Source: Nectonema munidae
Taxonomy: Eukaryota > Nematomorpha > Nectonematoida > Nectonematidae
NCBI GenBank assembly: GCA_030549495.1
Contig: JAUIRK010000536.1
Span: 1 to 64,000 of the forward strand
Length of the DNA stretch: 64,000 nucleotides
Direction of reading: 5' to 3'
The number at the start of each line of letters is the position of its first letter. Within the stretch, counting starts at the first letter, position 1. The notes below the pieces were generated by a model, which saw only the letters and a program-made list of their open reading frames with translations, did no database searches and was not told the origin of the DNA. Position numbers and translations under genes: made by a program. This document shows, in pieces, positions 24,096 through 36,441 of the stretch.

Positions 24096-27000
24096 CTACA
24101 TTGGCACATGACTAAATAAATATGAGACGGATTCGCCGTTGTGTGTTCTTCGTATTGCTTCAGCCAACATCATGGAAACGTCGATACACTAAACAGAAGC
24201 ATAGCATTCTAGATCAAGATATATTATAATATGCAATAGAAAAAGGCAAGATATTTTAAATATATACATTTTACGGAGGTTTTGAAATTTGTTCAATGTT
24301 GGAATGCAGTTATTTAATGTTTGCATCCATTTTGTTAATCATTCTTATATCGATTACCTTGTCCTCAAGCAAGGATGAATTCTTATTAATCTAGATTCTG
24401 GAATAACACTTTAATGAATGATTCTAAATACTATTCCAAGTAAATTTAGTTTAACATGATTTCCATTTCATAAACTTTATTTTTGCTAAATAGATTGATT
24501 TATTTCTTTCTAAGCGTAACTTTTTGGTCCTTTTTTGATTATAAAAATAATTTCATTCAATACTAAAAAATTTTCTTTAGAAAAATATTTTAACATTTTT
24601 TCGTTTAAATGAATTGTTTCAGACTTTAAAAATTGATTTCAAAAATTTCGGTTCCAAAAAATCGTCATTAAAAGTTGAAAATAATGATTTATTAGGGCAA
24701 CACTATTTAGTGAAAATATTCTATTTCTTATCAATCTTGGCATATGATGTGATTTTTTTAATTTGAGAGGGTGGGACATTTGCCTTAGTTTTAAGATCTA
24801 ATCTGTTCGAGGAACTAAAATAAACCTATGTTGCGAAACAAAAAAATTAATCGGTAAAAAATGGTTACTTTTATTTTTGATGATTTTTTAATATTGTCAT
24901 CTTGTGGGATTGTGTTTGTAACGACAACAGCTTCAAATGCGGCGTTATTTATTCTCTGAACAGCTGGGCCCGAAAATATGCCATGTGTGCAAATTGCGTA
25001 AACACAAGAAGCTCCTGCATCAAACAATCTAAAGTACAAAAATAGGTTAATTGGTATATGCCATTTTTAGTTGCAACTCGGCCACATCCTTTCTTTTTGG
25101 AATTTAAATGTACCGTTTTAAAATTTTTCTTTTAATTTTATCTTTATTATAATCCTAAAAGTTTATTAAGCAAGATAAATGAAGACAACACTTTTAATTT
25201 ACACATCCTAATTATTATAAAGAAATATTCATTTTTTATATTTTTAAGACTTGTCCCCTTTTAAAAATTCATTTCACACTACTTTTTTATTGATTTGACA
25301 CGTTTACCTTCATAAAATAGTTTTAAAAATAATTTTAACAAAAATACAAACCTAAATAAGAGAAAGTAGGAAAAATTTTAAAACGACATTTTTAAATCGC
25401 AAAAAAGCGCACGAAAAGGGTGGTGAGTTTGAATTGCAAAATGGTTCGACAGAACTAAAAATGGTATATATAAATTGTTAGGAAAAATAAATAGCTAGGT
25501 ATTGAAATCAGACATAATAGAAAAAATATATACAATTGAATTTGTTAAAAATATAAAGACTACCGTAACTAAGACAATTAGGTGTTTAAGATAAATTTTG
25601 CATTATTTGGGAATATATAAGCGAAAAATAGCATACAAACCTAACTACTATTTTACATTTACCTAATCGCTTTTATAGCAAAGGAATAGTGCTAAAAATG
25701 ATAGCTTGTATTTAAGAAACTTTTCATTCAAAATGACTTTGTATAACTTTTCATGTTTTATAATAGCAAAATTTCAAAATCTTCTTTTAAATAAATTGAG
25801 AAGTCTTAAAAACATTTTGTTAAACATATTTATAGGACTTTTTGAAAAATTCCAATTTATACAGATGGGAAAAAATATTCTCAAAATTATTTACATATTT
25901 AATGCGTATAAATAAATACTAAGCACGATTTTTCTTAATATTCTACGGCCCATCATTTTTTCAACATCTTAGATATACCTTGGAGTGTTTTCATCGACAG
26001 GGGTCAATTGCACAGCTTGTGTTAGACTATAAGAAAGAAGGCCTTATGCTTGGAATGTTAGATCGAACCCTAGACATTGTGACATGGAAAACCAAGAATA
26101 TCCAAGTTTATGTGTCAAATATGAAGGCGTGGTCATCAATCAATCACTACATAAAGAACATATGTGGGGTGAAGAGAAAAGTGACAGTTTACTTTTGAGC
26201 GGCGAGGACAATTGTTCCGCAGGTATCTGCCATATCGTCGACGAGAATTGCAACACGCCCCTTAACATCACCCACCAAAACCATTGACGAAACTTCATTG
26301 ATCTTTTTGCGTTCCTTATGGATGAGGGCAAATTCTATGTTTAGGCGATCGGCTATAGCGGCAACCCTAAAACGATTTGTTCACGATTTAATGTCTTCGG
26401 TTGTTGATCTATTTTTGCTTTGCATAAGAGTATATTCAAAAATTAAATATCTTGTTCCATTCTTCACGACTAAGCCTTCAAAGAAGCGATATAGCAAAGG
26501 ATTTATTCTTGTTAGTTGCTCTATCATTTTAATGATGGTTCATCAATTTTAAAACAGAGAACATAAAGAGTACGGCCTAATTTTCAATTGATCCCAAAAT
26601 TATGCCTATAATGAATAGTTAAAAGAAATTAAGAAATTCTTTGGCCAAGTAATTTTCAACTCACTGCCAATAGACTCAAGCGGCTTTGAGAAAGATTTAT
26701 ACGGACCAAGAATAGTTAGAAATTTTTCAAAAATCATGAAGCATCTTCAATAAATCGATCAGCAAATGGGTTCAATGGAAGTGACGAATCAAACAGAGAT
26801 CTATGGTCAGATCGTGTTAAATTAAATAGGTGAGTTGGTTAGCTAGTATTATTGAGAGTAATCATTTACTTTAAATTCAAATTAAAGACTTAAACAATAC
26901 AGAAGTAGCGTTTCATTCACAATTTTGACAGTACATAAATATCGCGTTTAAAAAAAATATATATAAATTATATTTATCATATTATTACGAAATAATAAAA

Positions 27001-30000
27001 TAGGTATATAAAATTTTTAAAAAATTACAATTTGTTATAAATTTTTTGGATTTAATAAGAAGGAAATGTATGTTTGAAAGATGTATGATTGAAGGATCTA
27101 CAAAACGAATTGAAGTGAACTGAACTTGATAAAGAGTTTAATGATGGTATTAGCGTGTTCTGATAACACTGTGGTGCCTATTTATCTTTCTCTCAATGAG
27201 GAAGAAGCGACATCAATGGGCATTTACAAAGTCAAAAGAATAGTTGATATAGGAAATAGATTTGCTTATTTGGTGAAATGGCCCGACTTCCAAATCACAA
27301 AGAAAGAAAAGATAAATGAAGAAGCTGTCCTTTAATCCAATTATGATCTTACAGATAAAAATATCGTTAACTCTACAAATCAACAACTTGCTCACAACCT
27401 AGTGACGTAATAATATTGTTTTTCGATTTTCAACTGGAGTTGGTGTTTTAAATACATAGTAGCATCCAAACACACTTCTGTAGAGTTGAGAGAGAAAAGG
27501 GTGAGATAAGAACTTTAATTGACATGAAGTGGCAGGTGTCAGGACAACATCCTCCGTAGGACAAAATCCCCCATCTCAGCTGTTTAGAATGTCTAGCAAA
27601 AATAGCAGTATAATCATTTGCTCATTTTTCTAACAAGTTCGTAAAGGATATAATTAACTTAGGCTTTTAAACATATGTTTAGTCTTTTAATAAATATTTT
27701 AGCATTTTAAAATTAACTCAAATATATATATATAGATTACTCAATTAAAGTTGTCCACGGGAGATTTACTGAACGGGCCACACGAACTCTGATAGGGCAC
27801 GACAACAAAAAGGTTGAAAACCACGAGTGTAGATTACAAATCCTAAGAATGCCACGCATGTCTTTCTTTGTTCAGAATCATCCATTACACAGTTCAAATA
27901 TTCTTGATAGGCAAATGCCAAATTTGATTTATATACCATGCATCATCCGCCTTAAAACAAGTAGAAAAGCTTTGTGATTCAATGTTCCTTTTTTCTCTTC
28001 GCTTTTTTAGTATACCATTGATACATTAAACAAACTCTACTAGCGCTATATTCAAAATGTTAAACACACTAGGGCATAGACACGATTGTGAACTAAGAAA
28101 GACTTGGCCTTTAAAAATGAAATTTTATCACTTCAGTGTATATACGCATCTAGTGGTATGGAATTTATGAATAAACTCATTTTTACAAAAAACTTTTAAA
28201 TAACAGTCAAGTTGAAATTTCAGCATGATTAGATACACCTTTTTATCTGATCTGGAATTCCTTTCTGTTATTTATTTGATTTTCATAATAACAAAGGTAA
28301 CGTATTTGTTCGATGTACAAGTCGATCTTCGCTTTAAACAGGTGAGTTATGCTGTGATAAATCGAGAAGTAAGCGTCATCAAATTAAACATTGTATAGCT
28401 TGTTGACTTGAGACAAAAAAATTCGTTCACAAAATTAGAAAAAATATTTTTACACAAGAATATCGTATCTATAACGTAAAGAGAGTAGTCAATGGCTAGT
28501 ATATTTCAAAGTTTGTCAAAATTGTATAAGAAATCATCTTCATAAAAGAGAGTCAGAATAGGACTTTAGATTTAAAAAATTAATAATGGAGAATAAGCGC
28601 AAAAATGATTTGTTTTGACCGTAGAGGATAAATTATTAACTTAATAAAAAATTTTGGCTGTAGGCAAAGGCACAGTATTTCCCCCATTTGAACATCATTT
28701 TGAAACGTTTACATCCTTTATGATTTTTACCGAAGCAGAATGAATAAGATAGGGGAATGTGCATACCGTTTGGCTCCACCAGCATCTGGAGAAACAACGC
28801 AACAGTTGGCCCAATCCGGGATATTTTCCTTGATCCACTTGAGGACAGCGGGCTCCGCATACAGATTGTCAACGGGGATGTCAAAAAAGCCTTGGATTTG
28901 GGAGGCATGCAGATCCATGGTGATGATGTGATCGGCACCGGAAACGGTCAGCATGTTCGCAATCAGCTTGGCCGAAATGGGCGCACGACTCTTGTCCTTT
29001 TTGTCCTGGCGCGCGTAGGGAAAGCAGGGAATGACGGCGGTGACGCGAAACGCAGACGCGTACTTGCACGCGTTGATCATGATGAGGAGTTCGATGAGGT
29101 TGTCGTTGATTTCGCCACAGCCACTCTGCACAATGAAAACATCTTCGCCGCGAACAGACTCCCCAATTTCCACACTAATCAAAAAGATAGCTTTAATCAT
29201 TCTCTCACAAGCATAGGTGTTATTATACTTCGATGATATCTGAACAGCCAGGTCAAGGGGATACATTAAAAACTTGATAAATTCAGCGCCAACTCTTCGT
29301 CTCCGACATCGACGAAAGAAGGACAAATCCAAATGATTACAAAATTTAAACTTTTTTTTGTCCTTTAAAATGTTTGTTAAAAAAATATTTTCTATACTGA
29401 AAAAACTGACTAGTATTTGGACTACTACTCCTATCCATCTAAAATCTCTGACACCATCAACTTTCAAACAAGTTATTTGTTTGGAAATTTTAAAAGTTTG
29501 ATAAAGTATATCAAGTTATTTGTTGGAAGTAGGTTCAACTCAGAAAAAAAATTTCCTTATAAATTAAAGTAGACTTTTACAGTGTAAAAAAATATAGTAT
29601 AATATATGAAGTAGAAAAAAAGAAGCAAACTAAAATAATAAAGTATGGAAAATATGCGGAATATTAGTTTGAAAAAAAACAAGTTTACATAAGGTTTGCA
29701 AAAAACAAACTAAAAATTTACAAAAATACGAATCTTTAACTAGAATTATCATCCGTTTCTTTATATAAAATAAGATAGTCATAATATACAAAATATACAA
29801 CACTTAAAATACAATTGTGTATAATTATTAAAAAAATTGGAATTGTTCACGCATTCAACGCAATCTGTAAATTAAAAAATAAAATTTTCGGGCAGTCAGT
29901 TGTCTGTCAGAAAGTTGCCTAAAATTCTTGAACTAGGGCATATAAAGGTTAAAAAAAAGCTTAAAGCTAGAGTAAAATAAGATTGAATTTCGCATTCTTT

Positions 30001-32427
30001 ATTTGAAAATAATTGAAATGGAGGAGACAAATAAGGGATACTAAATTTATATGAAGCAAGATGGAAGATACATCTTGATACGCTGACAAACTTAGTAAAC
30101 TGGAGAACGAGCAGTAAATTCAGTGTAAAAAGAGTGCTGAGAGTGCGACGATGTTCGCTAAAGGTAAAGGTACCCCGGGGTGTTTTCATCGAGAAGGCAC
30201 AATTGCGCCGCTTGTATCGAACTATGAGGAAAGCAGGCTTGATGCGGAATCGAACCCAAGACCTTGAGTTACCGAATCCAGCATCTAACCAACCCTACTC
30301 ACGCTAATAAAATAATGGTGGGTTGTCACTAGAAAAAATTCTTTTATAATAATATTCTAAAAATTTTTAAAAAAGTTTTGCCTACCCCCTCCCCTCGCCA
30401 AAATTGTGAGGATATGCTCCCTGATATCTTTATATAAAGAGCGCTATGTGGAGTGTGGCAGAGTACGTTGCTAAGAAAACTGGAGTGAGGAGATTGATAT
30501 ATTTTTGCTGTGGTTTTCACTAACACCATTTGTCCTATTATTAATTTGTGCTTATATACTGTGTTTTTCATTGGGAGGGAAGTAAACTAAGTCACACGGA
30601 AATGAACCTACAAGAAATTTTAAAAGTATGGCTTTGTAAATATACCCTAAACTTTTGGAAATTATGCCTTGTGCTTCAAAGTTCTCATGACTGAAAGTTT
30701 TATACTTAAAAAGCTGAAGGAACATAAAGTGTAGTATTATATCCCAAGCAGTGATGTGGAAGCAATTGAAGCTAATTTGAAATATGGAAGCAGAAGCAGA
30801 GCAAAATTGTTTTCAAATTTTCTTATCATGGCAAAAGATATCCTTAAAATTTGTTCAAATTTCCACAAAATTTAATTTTTCTTTTAATAAAATTTTTTAT
30901 TTTATTTTTTAATAAAAATTTTTAAATTTTTAAATTTTTTAATGTTTGAGTGATGTTTAGAAATATTTCAAAGCTGTAGGGGATACGTCAAATTAGTTTT
31001 CAAAAAACTTAAGTTATGCTCTACATTTTTTTAGTTTTTGTTGAAGCTCTATAACTTTTTCTGATAGACTTTTTTTCCTTAAAAGTTATTATAAAAGGCA
31101 AATCATTGCAAAATGTTAAAAATTATTTTACTTTTTGTAGATTTTTGTAGCTTGTATCAATTTAGCTTTTAAACTATTTTTGAATGATGCTGAGTAAAAT
31201 GAAATAATGCGATCTTAATTTTTTGTTTTATTTTTGTTTGCACAGTTATAGCTTCATTTTATACCCTTGCCCCTGAATCAATCACATTTTTTCATATAAA
31301 CATCGCAGGGTGTCTAGTAGACTCTTTCCCTTTAGACTACATTCACCCATATAAAACAATCCAACCTTCAGTTATTTGTTTTCTCTATGAATTAAATATC
31401 CTTTCATTAATTCCTGTAAGGTACCTGGTAGACTACTTCATTTTTCAAATCAAAAGCTATTCCACCCCCTAACAATTTTGGATTTTTAAACTAGTGTATA
31501 TTCTGCAAATTTAATTAAAATATTTTCGCTGGAAGTATAGTATTTAAATTCACCAAATTTGTAAAAAATATAATGTAGTCTTATAAATTTAGGACTTTAG
31601 GTATGGGCTGAATACACTATATTTTAAAGGATTGCTTGAATATTTGGTCTCCCGTGGTATTTCCAGACCACTAATTTTGAAATTGCAACAAAAAAATTTC
31701 GCCCCCCCCCCAATAATTTTGAGGATGTGCGCCGCTGTGCAAAACGAAGAAAAGCATTTCTTATATATTGATAAAATACACATATGATGTATGGAACACG
31801 CCCGGCAGCTTTCAGTAGATGATATAACACTAGAAGACTTTTTCAAATAAGATTAGAGACATAACTTTACATCTATGTGATTGACATTTGCTACAAAGTT
31901 GCCATATTTATTGGAAAAATGATATGCAAAATATATCTAGTTTCTAAGTAAGAAAATTTCTTTGTAATTACTTTACCTGATTATCTGATTTTAATATAAA
32001 TAAAAGTTTTCAGTTGTGCTCAATCCTTGAAATAATCGTATAATGCATCATATATGTTTAATAGAGTAATTGATAATTACGAAATTGCATTTTGAGAATC
32101 AATGGAAGAACCATCGGAAGAACCAATTGGTTGGGAAACAATGTTTTACACGGTGCAATTATAATACTCTAATTTATTTAAATATAAAATTTAGATTAAA
32201 TAAAAAAATTTTAATCATTACATGGTTAGAAAAAGGGGAAATTTTAAAAAACAAGTTCCCATGAAAATATTATAAAATCAATAAAAGATATTATGAAAAA
32301 TATACCTTGTTTCTAAGTTAGAAAATTTCTTTGTAATCACTTTACCAAGATTTAGACCTAATCTATCAACAATGCGTTTAGTTAAATCAGAGTGAGAAGT
32401 TCCAGCAAAGACAATAATGTTCGGCAT
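24096..32427 (-). CDS. PRPS: Ribose-phosphate pyrophosphokinase (PRPP synthetase), five exons
   Basis: The enzyme makes PRPP from ribose 5-phosphate and ATP in the cytosol, for purine, pyrimidine and NAD synthesis. Minus-strand exons: 32427-32306, 29174-28767, 26366-26193, 25028-24869, 24188-24096. All junctions are GT-AG and in phase, giving 318 residues, the same length as human PRPS1. Exon 1 starts [15 protein letters not shown]. Exon 2 carries [19 protein letters not shown], the flexible loop [15 protein letters not shown], and the family signature [20 protein letters not shown]. Exon 3 carries the PRPP-binding loop [10 protein letters not shown]. Exon 5 ends [13 protein letters not shown]. 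Catalytic and binding segments look intact. An AATAAA on the minus strand lies near 24039. The gene converges on the chitin deacetylase gene, with coding ends about 207 bases apart. Introns hold SINEs and a duplicated exon fragment. Confidence 0.97.
25976..26090 (-). mobile_element. SINE-A copy in PRPS intron 3
   Basis: Read on the minus strand it has a tRNA B-box-like GGGTTCGATCTAAC, then a body related to the copy at 58.5 kb, and ends in GATGAAAACACTCC. The plus-strand end GGAGTGTTTTCATCGACAGG is the recognisable tail shared by the family. Confidence 0.7.
27126..27335 (+). other. Chromodomain-like open frame inside a PRPS intron
   Basis: The frame contains [20 protein letters not shown] followed by PDF. 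This matches the pattern of a chromodomain beta-sheet half (a Y-x-V-E/K-x-I-V-D start, then YLVKW and an aromatic residue). The C-terminal helix of a chromodomain is missing. No start context, splice partners or neighbouring domains were found. It could be a fragment of a host HP1-like gene or of a mobile element. It lies antisense to PRPS. Confidence 0.3.
27738..27832. mobile_element. hAT-like terminal fragment
   Basis: The segment ends with AAAAAGGTTGAAAACCAC, the inverted form of a common hAT tip (CAGTGGTTCTCAACC type), preceded by GGGCCACACGAACTC. The partner end was not found. Confidence 0.4.
30165..30310 (-). mobile_element. SINE-A copy in PRPS intron 1 (best tRNA-like head)
   Basis: On the minus strand an A-box-like GTAGGGTTGGTTAGATGC is followed about 35 bases later by the B-box GGGTTCGATTCCGC. 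A family body then contains TCATAGTTCGATACAAGCGG and AATTGTGCCTTCTCGATGAA, ending at ACACCCCGGGGTACC. The spacing fits a tRNA-derived SINE transcribed by RNA polymerase III. Confidence 0.8.
30367..30590. repeat. Dispersed repeat, copy 1 of 2
   Basis: The segment from CCCCTCCCCTCGCCAAAATT to about 30590 resembles 31690-31830: a C-rich run, then an AATTTTGAGGATGTGC-like block, then a GC-richer tail. The open frames over both copies are repeat translation. The family is unknown. Confidence 0.4.
31589..31846. repeat. Dispersed repeat, copy 2 of 2
   Basis: Shares the C-run plus TTTTGAGGATGTGCGCC core with the copy at 30.4 kb. Both lie in PRPS intron 1. No gene is supported. Confidence 0.4.
31920..31985 (-). 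pseudogene. Duplicated fragment of PRPS exon 1
   Basis: About 60 bases repeat the 3' half of PRPS exon 1 and its donor region, 375 bases downstream in gene direction. Read on the minus strand it still encodes [13 protein letters not shown]. The splice donor GTATAT of the true exon is replaced by ATATAT, so this copy cannot be spliced in the usual way. Confidence 0.75.
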
Positions 32428-32839
32428 TTGAAAATGTATTGGCACCAAAAAAGAATTATTTTTAGAGCAAAAAATAGTTAAAAAAATAATATATTAAAAT
32501 AGTAAATAAATCTAGTGATTTCTAAAAAAATTTTGAAAGTATATATTTCTCTCAAATGACTAAACAGATCAAAAATAATTCGATCTTCTATCTCCACAGT
32601 ACAGATTCTTAAAAAGCCTCTCTTTAAGTGACTATATCAAATGGAAAATTTCTTTTCTAAAATGAATTATAAACACTATCTTTCAATTACATCTTAAGAT
32701 TATTCTAAGACTTTTACATCATTAACCTATCATTCTAAACAAACTTAAATGACATAACTTTAGGCCAAAACTATCATCTTTGTAAAATCGTAATAATTAC
32801 ACAAACATATATTAATAAAGCTTTCTCATCACCAAAATA

Positions 32840-33450
32840 GACTCCCTTAATACTTTACACTTAGTCATATCCTATTTAACTTATACATTAATGATCTGCC
32901 ATTCAAAAAATCGTATATCTATAATTTGAGTATAATTTCAAAAATATTTAGATCAATTTACAATAAACAAGACTCGGAACAACTAAATCAATGGTGTGTG
33001 TCAATAGCATGTTTCTCAATCTCTAAAAATCAATTTCATACATTTTTGGTTAAAAATGAATAAAAATATCATACAACTCTTTCTATCTTACAACATGAAA
33101 ACTACAAGAACTGTGAATATATTAGGATTTAACATTTCAAACAACATTTTATACAAAAAATTTTTATTTTAAGATAATTATATAACATTTAGAAATCAAC
33201 TTGTGCCTATCTTTATTAGCCTGATCCGCTCCCATCACTCATTTCAACTGAATTCCAACTCATTACTTACATGCCATTCAACAATTATTAATCCTCAGAA
33301 CACTTTTTCATTCTGCAAATTATTTCAAAATATTTTGTAAACTCATCATCAGTTTTAACTCGATGGGAAATTATCATAGGTTTTTTGATCTATTATTTGT
33401 TTTCCTTCAATATATAACTTTTAATTGCAAAACTTTTAACAATTCTTATT
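32840..33450 (+). mobile_element. Degraded LINE reverse transcriptase fragment
   Basis: Near 32868-32905 the plus strand encodes HILFNLYINDLPFKKSYIY, the conserved palm segment of non-LTR reverse transcriptases (LGPLLFNLYINDLP in intact relatives). It is followed by SEQLNQWCVSIACFSISKNQ, matching the LINE segment before the thumb. Stops and frame changes are frequent and the 5' part is absent. The region just upstream (32430-32840) is AT-rich with nothing recognised. Confidence 0.7.
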
Positions 33451-33762
33451 TAATGCATCTCAACAACTTTGTGGCTTTCTAACATAAACTATAAACACAA
33501 TTTACTTTGAAGAAAAAGAAGATTCTTAAATTAAAATTTATTTCTTTATTAAAAGTAATTTACTTTAATTATACTTATATATTATATATATATATAATAT
33601 TGTTTTTTTGTGTTTGATTTTCTTTGTAAAAAATTTTCTTCTTCTATTTAAAATTAATTAAATCCAACGATCTCATCTTGATTAACATAAGTTTGTTTAT
33701 TTAAATTTATACATACAAAAAAACTTCTTTCGTTCATTATTAATACCACTTTAATAGCGAAT

Positions 33763-33911
33763 CGCAATGGTTGTTAAGGTGTACCTAAGTTGAAGGTTAT
33801 GGGTTCGATCCCGAAGGATCCAGACTCTTAACAAATTCACAAAACTGTGAATAACCATCTCAAGCATAATACGAGCATATAGCCTTACGGCTGAAAATGC
33901 TTTGATATCTA
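33763..33911 (+). mobile_element. SINE-B copy
   Basis: It starts CGCAATGGTTGTTAAGGTG (A-box-like), has the B-box GGGTTCGATCCCG, and ends with AGCCTTACGGCTGAAAATGC. The opposite-strand copies at 51.2 and 51.9 kb share the whole body. Confidence 0.8.
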
Positions 33912-34146
33912 CAAATAACACTATTTCAACAAACTTATAGAAATCTAAATTAAAACTCGTTATTCTAAAAAAATCTTTATCCTTTTTTACTTTCTTCCAA
34001 ATATCCTAATGGTCAAAACATACATACTAAATAATTTCAATTATGCAAAAATAATCTTATTTCCCACTTTTACTTAAATTAGACTTATCTAAGCTGGAAA
34101 GATTACTAAAAAACGTATTGAAGTATATATTTAATTTAAAGCATTC

Positions 34147-34400
34147 GAAGAAGAAGAAGAATTTATTCATATACACAACAAATGTAAACAGTTAGTCAAA
34201 AAGAAACAAAATATTTATAATAAAGAAAAAACATGTGAAAGAATTAAAACAAAAAAAATCAATAGCAGTACAAAAGAAACAACCTATAATCTCCTAACAA
34301 TATTTAAAGAACTTCATTATCCTATCAAGCAAGCCGACCTTGAACTAAACAAGTTCTCAAATATCCCCCTATTAGAACTAGAAACTTAAAACAAAAAGAA
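34147..34400 (-). mobile_element. LINE 3' end with (TTC)n tail
   Basis: Read on the minus strand the segment ends TATGAATAAATTCTTCTTCT, the same tail form as the LINE ending at about 54418 on the plus strand. Upstream sequence on that strand is AT-rich and too decayed to read as protein. Confidence 0.5.
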
Positions 34401-34889
34401 ATTAGTATTTTACTTCATCTCTCATTTTTAACTCTCTTTCAAAATATTTTTACTCAAAAACTCCTTCTCCTAAAATCCCTATTATATTCCTTGCGTTCTT
34501 ATATTTTTTACGTAGAAGGTTTTATTCATGCGTTGCTAAAATCTGACTTTAATTCGGTTTAGATAAGTTCTGCATGGACAATGACCTGACAGGAAACGAA
34601 TATTTGAGCCTGAGTTTATTGAAGCCTGTATTGTGCTAATGTGAGGTAAAGAGGAGATTTACGAGTAAGAAATGGAGATCAAGACATTATAAATTGATGT
34701 ACGTTATAAATATAAAGGGTTTTAGGTTTGGTGTAAATTTCATGTTAAGTGGGCAACAGCGATGTTTTTTTGGGATATTTAGATGAGAGGGGCACTGGCA
34801 TACGATTACTAAGCAGGTAATTTGCCATTTAAACATTTTAATATATCCATATATTATTTATAACTAAAATAAAAATAAGTTTTATTTTA

Positions 34890-35822
34890 GACATTACAAC
34901 ATACTACACTTTTTTACAGACTTACAAAACATCATCAAAGACCTAAGCCTCAAACACAACATCCCATTCTTAACATAAACCATTGTTTCTAAACACACTT
35001 ACTTATCAAATTACTTTGAAATACACCTCTACTGATACCCAGATCACTGAAACATTCTAGAAAAACACTTATGTATATAATCTAGCCTAAAAAGTACTTC
35101 CAAATGCTCCTTATATCCCAGTTACCTCATTTCAACTAAAAACCTATACCCCTCTACTTAGATCTAACACTCAATACCTTAGACAAGAACTCATCAAAAG
35201 CTCACCTTCCATTTTCTTCCAACATATAAACAATTGAAACCAAATTTTGGACATTTGATCAAAAATGAAATTATTCCCACCACGAGCGCTAATCAGATGG
35301 CTATTTGGACACTGCCTCTGCAAATCCTATCTCTAACGCATCAAAAATTTACCAAGAAATCTATGTAGATTCAACTGCAACCAACAAGAAACATCTCATC
35401 ATCTTCTACTTTCCTGCTGCCACTACAAGTACACAAGTACTTCATTTCGTTCACTATCAGTCAAAACTCTCAATCGCCCACCATCTAATTTCTACAAACT
35501 ACATATCCGAACCTCCTCAATGCCCTAAACTCTCAACTACACTATTTTCTTTTATTTAAGACCTATATTGTTTAACACCCACCTACTACCTTTGCTCAAT
35601 CAATCATCCTTAACTACCGCCTCAAAAATCCAGCTTTCTACACTTTCTCTCAACAACTAACCAATTTCTCCGTCCCTCATTCCTAATCAATTCACAAGCC
35701 AAATCAATAGAATTCTCTCGAACTTCAACTTTATACATTTTTAAGTATTTTGCAAGCATATGGAAAAGTCCGATAGTGCTTAGATATTTCTTCCTGTCTA
35801 CCTACCTACCTACCTACCTTAA
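34890..35822 (+). mobile_element. LINE 3' fragment ending in (CTAC)n
   Basis: The plus strand encodes RALIRWLFGHCLCKSYL, then a segment with RIKNLP and CNQQETSHHLLLSC. This matches the Cys/His-rich C-terminal end of I/Jockey-type LINE proteins. The fragment ends in a TACC microsatellite at about 35795-35819, typical of a LINE tail. It is interrupted by many stops, and the pyrimidine-rich composition differs from its surroundings. The frame at 35305-35559 is part of it. Confidence 0.6.
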
Positions 35823-36441
35823 TATCAATTTAAAATTTATTTCTGCCAATTTGAAAAGGTAAAGTTTAGGACTTCGAAATGTTTTGGCGTTATTGCTTAA
35901 TTTCTGATAGAAAAATCTTCATCGTCAAAGATGTATTATTAATTTTAAATTTTTCCTTAACTATAAAGTTACATTTAGAACTATATTAAAGCATATAAAA
36001 TATAGAAGGTTAGTTTAACGTTAACTCTAATTAAGTTTCTCCTTTAAGTTATATAAAACTTATTGGAAAAGATAAGAAGAGGATAAACTTTGGCCATAAT
36101 ATTTTATTTTTTCAACTTATTTCAAAGATGTTTTGAAAAGTTTTTGTTTATCTATAATATTCTAATTAATAATACTTATTAGAAAGCTCACTTTTTAATA
36201 TCTTTAAAAAGACGAATTATACAATGTATAATGGCAATTTAACAGAATTATATTATAGCTCCTAATTTCTTCCCTAGATTAAAAATCAAACAGGATGGAA
36301 ACCCATGATATGTTCTATATGATAAAGATATATTCAAAAAATTATAAACTCATACTTTCTTCAAAAGAGGAACTTATCTACTCATCAAATGACATATCAC
36401 CTGTTTCAGAGGTATTTTTAATTTAATTTATATATACATAA

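Larger units (their letters stand above)
26367..28766. other. PRPS intron 2 content
   Basis: AT-rich intron DNA with a chromodomain-like frame at 27126-27335 and a hAT tip at about 27738-27832. Near 27545-27585 there is an unexplained GC-richer patch containing GGACAAAATCCCCC. No other gene is seen. Confidence 0.5.

Noticed and set aside
28740-29236. Plus-strand frames across PRPS exon 2
   Set aside because: Shadows of a conserved minus-strand coding exon.
29896-30189. 97-residue minus-strand frame
   Set aside because: Starts inside a SINE-A copy and has no supporting motif.
31300-31440. GTCTAGTAGACT and GGTAGACTAC motifs as possible MITE ends
   Set aside because: They are not inverted copies of each other and no flanking duplication is seen.
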